A stretch of DNA of 14,582 nt from Physocladia obscura (lineage: Eukaryota; Chytridiomycota; Chytridiomycetes; Chytridiales; Chytriomycetaceae). The notes below the pieces were generated by a model. The model was not told the DNA's origin. It did no database searches and saw only the letters and a program-made list of their open reading frames with translations. Shown here one piece after another: positions 8,633 through 14,582 of this stretch (position 1 is the first letter of the stretch; each line of letters opens with the position of its first letter). Made by a program: the position numbers and the translations under genes. The DNA lies in NCBI GenBank assembly GCA_027596945.1, contig JADGJH010000339.1, positions 6,109 through 20,690 of the forward strand. The letters are read 5' to 3'.

Positions 8633-10739
8633 CAGATGGTGGCTACAGTGTGCAGCGTGTTTTGAACTTGCGTATCCGGCAACAACTCTGGCGTGTGGAC
8701 AAACAGTGTGTCTGGCCTGTGTACGAACAGGCTCAAACTTGAGTCCAGGCCGAACCGAAAACGTAAACGGAAATATCAATGCAAACTCAAGCACAAACTC
8801 AAGCGAAAATGACGGCGGCACACAACACGTGGAAATTGATTCTGAGGCGGTGCTAGAAGCGGCGTTGGCAGCGTCGTTTTCGGAAAACAACAACAATGCA
8901 GAGAACGCTCAATCCAACGCGACCGCTGCAACAAAAGCCGCTGCCTTGTGTCGCGCCGTTCGCTGTCCCGCGCGCTCGTGTCGCCGCCGCCATCCTGGCC
9001 GCGTTTCGCCTGACGTTGCAATCAATAAACTCGCGCGTGCTCTGTACCCCGCCGAAACTACAATTCTTGACGCGTGTTCTAATCTATACTCAAACACCAG
9101 TATGAACGAACCAGGCAACAATATAATTGCAAGTAATAATAGCAACGCCATCAATTCCGGGCCTGATCTTTACAATGACGGCAACGATCTTGGCTTGCAA
9201 CTTCCCGCGTTGGTGCGATCACGTGTCGCTCTCGCAAAAGGCGACTTTAATACCGCTCTTCATGCCGCGGATTTGGCTCACACACGTAATCCGCGAAATC
9301 GCCGTGGAATCATTGCACGTAGAATTGCCGAGATGCGTTGGAAAGACACGCTTGGCGTTACGGCTACATTTCCTATTGATGATCCTGCGTCGGACTCGGG
9401 TCCAATCAGCCAAAACAACTTTACCATTGGTGACATGGACACCGTATTTAAATCTAGCGCAAACAACACTGGCAATCGCGTTGACGAAGGCTCTAATGTA
9501 GCTATTCCATCGCGCCCGAACAATATTGACGTGGACATTGACTGTCCATTATGTCTCAATGTACTATGCGACCCTGTTACCCTCAAATGCGGCCACACTG
9601 CTTGCCGCGTCTGTATTCTCAACTCGCTAACATATTCGAGTGTTTGCGGAATCTGTAGGACAGAACTACCCACAACTTTGGCACTTTTAGATTACCCACA
9701 AAACCGTATCCTCACGGCAATTTCTGTGGAATGGATGTCTTCTGATTTACTTGATGCGGAAGAACGTAAAGCTTGGCTTGCAAATGTTAAGGAGCATCAC
9801 AGTGCTCTAGAACGCTTTCGAGAAAGTATGAGTGAGGAGTTTGTCATGCCAATTTTTGCATGCACTTTAGCGTTGCCAGGAACAAAACAAGAGTTTCACA
9901 TTTTTGAGCCAAGATACCGAGTAATCTGACCTGACATCCCAATTTTTTTTTTGTGCGCACTGTTTTTACTTACTGGTTTATGGCAGGTAATGATTAAGGA
10001 ATGTCTTGAATCTAATAAGCCATTCGGTCTTTGTATTCCAATACGATCAATGAATCCGTTTGAAGCTCCGAAAATTTCTGAGTTTGGAACAGCGGTCAGT
10101 ATACAATTTTCCGAAGAGCTTGCAGACAACGTTCAGACTTCAAAAGGGTATGGAAATCTTTTTCTTTTTTTCGAGTTACTTTTGATGTATTTAAATTAAA
10201 AAATGATTGATTATAATAGAAGCCTTCCTCGATATTTTGTGCAGTCAATTGCACGATTTCGGTTCCAAGTCACGAACTCAAATCATTCGACATCTCCAGA
10301 AGGACTGCGATATGCAAAAGTCAAACGCATCGAAGACATTGATCCTACTGCTTACACAACAGACAGTAACATTCGACCTTCTTCAGCGTCAACTTCGTCG
10401 GCATCGACAACTTCATCACTTGAAACCAGGCGCACACCGTTCAATCAGATTGAATATGCCCGAAACATTCTTAAAATACGGAAAACGGTACTTGCATTGA
10501 TGAGTAGCTGGGGACCTGCGCGGCTGCGAGCGCTTGAGAATGGATTCGGAAGGATGCCTGATGATCCTGCAATGCTGAGCTTTTGGGCGGCGCAACATTT
10601 GAATATTCCAATGCAAGTTTTTCTCTTTAACTTTTTTATGCTATAAATGCTAATTTGTATTTATAGCCATAATCAATATGGGCTGTTACGTTGTAATGAT
10701 CCTTCCGAAAGAGCGAAAATTGTTGCAGATCTGTTGTAG
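8616..10739 (+). CDS. RING-TPR-RING-LON domain protein (LONRF / CrgA-like predicted E3 ubiquitin ligase)
   Basis: Four exons: 8616-9920, 9987-10147, 10220-10612, 10667-10739, giving 643 aa. Introns are 66 and 72 bp (GT-AG) and 54 bp (apparently GC-AG). Domains: an N-terminal RING-like Cys cluster (Cys12, Cys15, Cys27, Cys32, Cys35, with a CPARSC pair near 117-122) in which the usual His of CGH is Gln29 and the loop holds an Asn/Ser-rich insert of about 75 residues; a TPR-like helical pair near 192-242; an intact C3HC4 RING (Cys310, 313, 325, His327, Cys330, 333, 344, 347); and a LON substrate-binding domain from about 411 (FHIFEPRYRVMIKECL, PFGLCIP, SLPRYFVQSIARFRFQ). There is no AAA+ or Ser-Lys protease domain, so it is not a protease. 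The same layout occurs in animal LONRF proteins and in Mucor CrgA, a repressor of carotenoid synthesis. Its role as a ubiquitin ligase, and the target, are inferred. Asn- and Ser-rich linkers suggest flexible regions. Confidence 0.92.
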
Positions 10740-11297
10740 ATTATGACACATGCACCAAAAAAAAAAAAAAGAAAAAAGATTGGTGGCTGAAACATGATGA
10801 TTTTGGTGATACAAGTTTCATTCCTTTTCCTGTGTGTTGTCCAGGAAATATATTAAAAACATTATAGTTAGTAAGGTAATCAATTGTAACGCCGATAAAA
10901 AAAAAAGTAGAGTTTTTCAATGTGTTCACATGAGACTGTCGAAACCCCTATCAAGCATGTGATGTCAATCTTAGCCAAGCCCCAAAATCAACCAGAAAGA
11001 CCAAAATACTCAACTGGCGTTTTCGTTATTATTTAACATTTAATACTATCTTCATTTGAATATTTAAACAATAAAGCAAAGATTCTGAAAGAATTCTATT
11101 ATTGTGCCCGCTAGCAGCCCTCAGAAACTGCTTATTAAGTACATCAGAGACGCAAGTAGGTAAGCATTACGCTTCGAGCAAGGACTTTATCATTTGTAGA
11201 CACAGATAGAATGGAGGGCACGGTCTAACTTCATCCCTGATAGTGAAACTTGGGTGTTGCAATTACAACATGAATTAGGGGGCAGCAAAGAGAGATA
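10740..11297. other. Intergenic stretch without recognised genes
   Basis: It holds an A-rich run just after the RING-LON stop (about 10757-10776), an AATAAA at about 11070 and otherwise unremarkable sequence. Frames on both strands are short and broken. No tRNA arms or repeat units were seen. Confidence 0.45.
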
Positions 11298-11303
11298 TTT
11301 ATT
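11298..11303 (-). terminator. AATAAA polyadenylation signal of the first Ala/Thr-rich gene
   Basis: TTTATT on the plus strand reads AATAAA on the minus strand, about 60 bp after the stop codon of the gene at 11364-11702. Confidence 0.5.
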
Positions 11304-11363
11304 CTTAATATATTGCGGTTGCCAACAACTCTAGGGAATGCGGAAAGAAAAAGAGCAGGGGAT

Positions 11364-11702
11364 CTAGCAGAAGAGGGCAAGGACTGCGGCAGCGGCAACC
11401 GACACCGAGACAAGCTTGTTTGACGCCGAGTAGAGGTCGGCGGTGGCAGCCACCGAGACGGCAGCGGGAGCGGCGTAGGGCGAGTACGAGTCGTCGGTCG
11501 TGCTGGCGTCGGCGGTCGAGGCCACGACGACGGGCGCCTTGTACGCGTACGACGTGGTGGACACGCTCGGCACGGCGGCGGCGGGCTTGGTGGTGACAAC
11601 GGCGCCGTACGCAACTGCGGGGGCCGTCGTTGCAGCTGCGGCAACAGTTGTCGTGAACGACGACGAGGATGCCACTGAGTACTTGGGGACGTTGTACGAC
11701 AT
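11364..11702 (-). CDS. Small Ala/Thr/Ser/Val-rich protein with hydrophobic C-terminus (paralog 1)
   Basis: A single exon of 112 aa starting MSYNVPKYSV. The body is low-complexity Ala, Thr, Ser, Val and Tyr, with Pro (for example TTKPAAAVPSVSTTSYAYK). It ends ADLYSASNKL followed by VSVSVAAAAVLALFC, a hydrophobic tail like a GPI-attachment signal or a short tail anchor. There is no N-terminal signal peptide in this frame, which is odd for a GPI protein. Codons are strongly biased to G/C third positions (TAC, AAG, GTC, GCC, TCG) in AT-rich surroundings, as in highly expressed genes. The gene at 12474-12881 has the same MSY start, composition and LYS plus hydrophobic ending. A TATA-like CATAAAT lies about 65 bp upstream of the ATG and an AATAAA lies downstream. 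No known family is recognised. A longer reading upstream would start only from TTG. It could be a cell-wall or surface component, but that is a guess. Confidence 0.7.
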   Translation of the reverse strand: MSYNVPKYSVASSSSFTTTVAAAATTAPAVAYGAVVTTKPAAAVPSVSTTSYAYKAPVVVASTADASTTDDSYSPYAAPAAVSVAATADLYSASNKLVSVSVAAAAVLALFC

Positions 11703-11766
11703 TTTGCTTGCTGTTGTGTGGTTTGTGGTTTGTGGTTTCTGGTTTCCCTTAAAAGCCAAGACTTCA

Positions 11767-11773
11767 ATTTATG
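11767..11773 (-). promoter_or_regulatory. TATA-like CATAAAT element of paralog 1
   Basis: The minus strand reads CATAAAT, 65 bp upstream of the ATG at 11702. The same heptamer sits 64 bp upstream of the paralog at 12881, which supports a conserved core promoter element. Confidence 0.5.
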
Positions 11774-11791
11774 CCTTTCCTCCGGCTCCGT

Positions 11792-11797
11792 CACGTG
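11792..11797. promoter_or_regulatory. CACGTG E-box followed by a telo-box-like AGGGTTT
   Basis: A palindromic CACGTG lies about 20 bp upstream of the CATAAAT element, followed at about 11800 by AGGGTTT on the plus strand. CACGTG is a known bHLH target and AGGGTTT resembles telo-box sites found in promoters of some highly expressed genes. Function here is inference. Confidence 0.3.
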
Positions 11798-11869
11798 CTA
11801 GGGTTTCGCTTCCTGTAAATTGCGTCACTTTGCGAATCATTATTGCGCCTTGAAAGGCTGCAATCTAAC

Positions 11870-12379
11870 GGGCGTATCACCACTATTACTACTTGCGCTA
11901 TTTCAATGTACCATGTCTAACTCCTGATTCAATTAGTTCTGTTTCTCACAGATATTTCCGTGACGTTTCACACAATTAATTTAATTTATTGAATAATTTT
12001 TCATTTTCGTGGAATCAGAAATTCTATAAAGAACACTCCCTCACTCTCATCGAAAACAAACTAGTACCACTTTTCCTTTTTTTCCCTGATTGTATTTAGC
12101 TCTATCTGTGCATGTGTAACCATAAATATTGATAACAAAGATCCCCTATCAATAAATAATTGTATTTAATAGGTGTCTTGAAATAATTAATTTTAAGGAG
12201 TTGTGACTCAATTTACCCCACTCAGTTTAGTATTCACCCTCTGTTCATTCTTTCAGTATTTCGTTTAAAATAAGGCTAAAAGAAATCATAAGATTTTCGC
12301 CACCTGTAATCTGCAATCTGTGTGGCACTTGATGAACACATATCGCGAATATAACATAATTTAATGGCAATAATTGATG
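11870..12379. other. Intergenic stretch between the two Ala/Thr-rich genes
   Basis: AT-rich DNA with broken short frames on both strands. I see no RNA gene, repeat array or coding relic. It should contain the distal promoter of the first paralog and the 3' end of the second. Confidence 0.45.
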
Positions 12380-12385
12380 TTTATT
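12380..12385 (-). terminator. AATAAA polyadenylation signal of the second Ala/Thr-rich gene
   Basis: AATAAA on the minus strand, about 88 bp after the TAA stop of the gene at 12474-12881. Confidence 0.5.
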
Positions 12386-12473
12386 TCAATCAACCTCAAC
12401 GTCTCAAAAGAACATGACAACATCTCTATAATACTTAAAGGGGAGCGGGTAGAGGAGAGTCTTTTCAAGACAG

Positions 12474-12881
12474 TTACAGGAAGAGTACAACAACACCAGC
12501 AGCGGCAACCGCGAAGCTGGTGGAAGCGGCACCTGAGTACAGGTTCGCTTTGTAAGTGTTTGTAACAGGAGCCACATATGGAGTGTTTGCCGCTGGAGTG
12601 TTCGCAGCAGGGGTAGCGACCGTAGTGGCAACGACACACTTTGCTGGGGCCGAAGTGGTGGCAGCTGGTGTGTTAGCGGCTGGAGTGGCGGACGAAGTGG
12701 CGGCAGGTGTTGGCGCAGCGTAAGCCCAGGTGGTGGTGGTGGTGGCGGCTGGAGTGTTCGCAGCTGGCGTCTTGGAAGTGGTGGTGGTGCTGACAACTGG
12801 TGCTGGAGCGTAGTATCCGACTGTGGTAGTGGTGGTGGTGGTGGTTGTTGGCACGTTGGCGGCTGGGGCGGCGTAAGACAT
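12474..12881 (-). CDS. Small Ala/Thr/Pro-rich protein with hydrophobic C-terminus (paralog 2)
   Basis: A single exon of 135 aa starting MSYAAPAANVP, then a run of nine Thr. The body contains repeated TPAANTPAA units: KTPAANTPAATT, ATPAANTPAATT and ATPAANTPAANTP. It holds one Cys (PAKCVV). The end is YKANLYSGAASTS followed by FAVAAAGVVVLFL, matching the LYS plus hydrophobic ending of the gene at 11364-11702. As there, no N-terminal signal peptide is seen, codon choice favours C-ending triplets (ACC, GCC, TAC, AAC), and a CATAAAT lies 64 bp before the ATG. The pair are same-strand tandem duplicates about 770 bp apart that have diverged in the middle. No family is recognised. Thr/Pro-rich sequence would suit O-mannosylation if the protein reached the secretory route. 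Confidence 0.7.
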   Translation of the reverse strand: MSYAAPAANVPTTTTTTTTTVGYYAPAPVVSTTTTSKTPAANTPAATTTTTWAYAAPTPAATSSATPAANTPAATTSAPAKCVVATTVATPAANTPAANTPYVAPVTNTYKANLYSGAASTSFAVAAAGVVVLFL

Positions 12882-12944
12882 TTCTAGTTCTAAAGGTGTT
12901 TTGCTTTTCCAATTAATAATTTCTTAATAGGATCCGAGCCTCGT

Positions 12945-12951
12945 ATTTATG
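12945..12951 (-). promoter_or_regulatory. TATA-like CATAAAT element of paralog 2
   Basis: The minus strand reads CATAAAT, 64 bp upstream of the ATG at 12881, matching the element and spacing at paralog 1 within one base. Confidence 0.5.
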
Positions 12952-13640
12952 TTTTTTTCCCATTTAATCATTTCGCTAATTGAATTTTTTATTATTATTT
13001 TCATTATCGATATCATATATTAAAAACGACTTAGTGTGAATTGCGTCTCCGGCGGATGAGCAGATTCAGCGCTATCCAATCGATCGAAAAAACGGATCAA
13101 TGTCGGATTGATTCTCTTAAGCAACACATTCGTGAGCATGAGACACAACAAAAAAAAAAAAAACTTGTTTCATCTTTGAAATTCGACAAGCCCAACAATA
13201 AAAAAAGGTATTTATTCATAGCACAATTATGTATTTCTCCTTGAACTCTTAAACCTCATTGGAAACAACTATAATCGTTCTTTTATTTATTTCTCATTCG
13301 GAGATGAATTTTTGACCTTCTATGTAGTTTTTGTTTACTTGTTTTCGTGGTACAACGTCGGAGGGCTAGGTTTTGAATTTCATTATTTTCCGCAATGGAA
13401 ATAGACATACAATTGACAAGAAAGTAAAGCATTTCGATATTTTTTTTCTTCTGTGTTATTAATATTAGAATCTACTTTTGCAGTTAAATGAATAAATGAA
13501 TAAATGAAAACTCTTAAAAATTGTACTTTTGATAGATTACTAACAATATTTCTTTAATGAAACATCAACATTTTATCAAATCACCCAAGACTTTCAAGAT
13601 TATGTATGGCCATAATCCTAGATTAATTCGAGAGTCTACA
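12952..13640. other. AT-rich intergenic stretch
   Basis: It holds a short plus-strand frame from ATG 13056 (Lys-rich after an A run), which I do not accept as a gene, and a small tandem AATAAATG-type repeat near 13486-13508. A weak plus-strand frame at about 13558 has IMYGHNPRL, faintly like the end of a retroelement integrase, but is too short to call. Confidence 0.35.
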
Positions 13641-13666
13641 GATCCTTTACTGCAATAAAACGTTCA

Positions 13667-13831
13667 AATTTTGAGTCGGCTGTAAATGCGAACTCACTCT
13701 CCGTTCACTTTAGGACCTCTTGATTTAAACATCTTCGCTTCATATGTAGACTTCCTATTCGCCACCATAAGTCTTGGAAACATCGTTGGGAATGCATCCA
13801 ACGACAGGTGAGTTTCGTTGATGTTGGTATT
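13667..13831 (-). pseudogene. Possible DDE-transposase relic (pogo/Tigger-like)
   Basis: On the minus strand from 13831, 45 codons read NTNINETHLSLDAFPTMFPR, then LMVANRKSTYEAKMFKSRG and PKVNGE. An in-frame TGA follows at 13696-13694, then VRIYSRLKI and another TGA. The arrangement N-x-N-x-(D/N)ET-H-L followed by a Lys/Thr-rich strand and (K/R)VRI resembles the region around the first catalytic Asp of pogo/Tigger DDE transposases; here that Asp would be Asn. No terminal repeats or DNA-binding domain are visible nearby. The match is by pattern only. Confidence 0.33.
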
Positions 13832-13874
13832 AAATAAAAAACTACACCAAAAGTCATCGTTCTTTTCAAAAATA

Positions 13875-13889
13875 TTTATTTTATTTATT
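13875..13889 (-). terminator. Overlapping AATAAA polyadenylation signals of the V-ATPase c gene
   Basis: Three overlapping TTTATT hexamers read as AATAAA on the minus strand, about 87-100 bp after the TAA at 13978-13976. Confidence 0.5.
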
Positions 13890-13975
13890 CAATTCTCATG
13901 GAGAACTGTAGCTGTAGAGGGTGAAAAATGAGCACGACCGATTTAAAAATGCCAGTAAATTACGGCATATGTATG

Positions 13976-14568
13976 TTAAACAGAACAAGCACCACCTGTA
14001 AAATAACCATCAAAGATTCAGTAAATACTGCCATCAAAAGAAAAATATTATTATACCAGCTGAAGCTTTCGTGTTCAAAATCAACGCAACTAGAATGCCA
14101 AAAAAGTAATATTAAGCAACGAATGTTCTAAATGTCATAAAACTCACCAATCAGACCATATAGACCCAACACTTCAGCAAAAATCAGAATCAAAATCATT
14201 CCTAACCACATAAAATTTAATAACATGTCGCAAAGAGAAATAAAACATGAATGGAGACATTTATACGTACCGACATACAAACGAGGTTGCTGAGCCGTTC
14301 CGCGCACACCGGCATCTCCAACGACTCCAACAGCAAATCCAGCTGCCAGACCACTTAATCCAACACTAAGTCCGGCTCCCAACTGAATAAATGCCGCGAA
14401 AAGGGTCATTCGGGAGCTCACTTTGAGTATTATTATTTTTCGTGTCAGATTTTGTTCGAAGTTTGTCTTTTTTAGGGATCGACACTTTCGTTAAAAGAAA
14501 AAGGGGATCTCACAGTTCCCACTGACGAGCACGGAAACGACGAGCCCATAAATACCAATAATACCAGC
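13976..14568 (-). CDS. V-type H+-ATPase proteolipid subunit c (3' part, cut by the window edge)
   Basis: Minus-strand exons: 14568-14514, 14420-14271, 14201-14148, 14089-14057, 13995-13976; introns are 93, 69, 58 and 61 bp, and a further intron reaches the window edge. The 103 residues present start in the second membrane helix ([19 protein letters not shown]). They include [37 protein letters not shown] and [20 protein letters not shown], and end NTKASAGGACSV. About 60 N-terminal residues lie off the window. The proton-carrying Glu is in IFAEVLG, codon 14175-14173. Subunit c forms the rotating membrane ring (c, c', c'' in fungi) that moves protons into vacuoles and endosomes. Conservation fixes every splice junction except the last: without that splice the frame would end GIIIFFF at a TGA (14036-14034), whereas splicing gives a Cys-containing end like other fungal c subunits. 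It could be c' rather than c. Confidence 0.93.
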
Positions 14569-14582
14569 CTATTTTTTTAAAC

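Noticed and set aside
11231..11794. 187-codon minus-strand open frame in another frame of the first Ala/Thr-rich gene
   Set aside because: It is a Pro/Arg/Thr-rich frame-shifted reading of the codon-biased gene and has no paralog support.
11500..11853. 117-codon plus-strand open frame across the first Ala/Thr-rich gene
   Set aside because: It is a shadow of the strongly G/C-third-position-biased minus-strand gene, which has its own promoter element, polyadenylation signal and a paralog.
13056..13244. Short plus-strand frame with a Lys-rich centre and a GTATTT at 13208
   Set aside because: It contains an A-run-encoded Lys stretch, matches no family, and I found no following exon.
13686..13811. 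41-codon plus-strand frame that looks exon-like (GPLDLNIFASYVDFLFATIS)
   Set aside because: It lacks partner exons. The minus-strand reading of the same DNA is more protein-like and resembles a transposase.
13928..14131. 67-codon plus-strand frame near the V-ATPase gene
   Set aside because: It lies antisense to the last exons and introns of the V-ATPase c gene, which are fixed by conservation.
1..14582. Bacterial operon, CRISPR array, rRNA or tRNA
   Set aside because: Spliced genes, AATAAA signals and gene content are eukaryotic. No spaced direct-repeat array or cloverleaf-like sequence was seen by eye; a tRNA scan was not possible.

Overview
This is eukaryotic nuclear DNA, most likely from a fungus, and probably an early-diverging (chytrid-like) lineage. 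The genes are closely packed and split by short GT-AG introns of about 46-147 bp. Intergenic DNA and introns are AT-rich with long T/A runs. The gene set (YPK9-type P5B ATPase, CMC1, EMI1/DUF3128, a CrgA/LONRF-type RING-LON protein, V-ATPase proteolipid) fits a fungus. The chytrid placement is inference from overall character, not from a marker gene.

Layout, left to right: (1) AT-rich DNA, then a wrecked glycoside hydrolase family 3 (beta-glucosidase-like) gene relic, about 334-950 (+). (2) A two-exon CMC1-type twin-CX9C mitochondrial protein, 997-1387 (+). (3) An eight-exon P5B-type P-ATPase, 1469-6447 (+), about 1468 aa. (4) An unidentified decayed coding stretch, about 6691-7000 (+). (5) A two-exon EMI1/DUF3128 gene, 7132-7571 (-), head to head with (6) a single-exon GNAT acetyltransferase, 7624-8427 (+), with only 52 bp between the start codons. 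(7) A four-exon RING-TPR-RING-LON protein, 8616-10739 (+), whose last intron appears to be GC-AG. (8) Two related, codon-biased small Ala/Thr-rich genes on the minus strand (11364-11702 and 12474-12881). (9) A possible DDE-transposase relic, about 13667-13831 (-). (10) The 3' half of the V-ATPase subunit c gene, 13976 to beyond 14568 (-), cut by the window edge.

The intact genes do not form a single pathway. Two (P5B ATPase, V-ATPase c) belong to acidic-organelle transport: the V-ATPase makes the acid lumen in which P5B pumps of the ATP13A2/Ypk9 type work. Two (CMC1, EMI1) belong to small Cys-motif families tied to mitochondrial biogenesis. I see no gene cluster, CRISPR array, tRNA or rRNA. 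The least explained material is the pair of small Ala/Thr-rich paralogs with a shared TATA-like element at the same distance from the start, and three coding relics whose in-frame stops are mostly TGA where CGA (Arg) would be expected.
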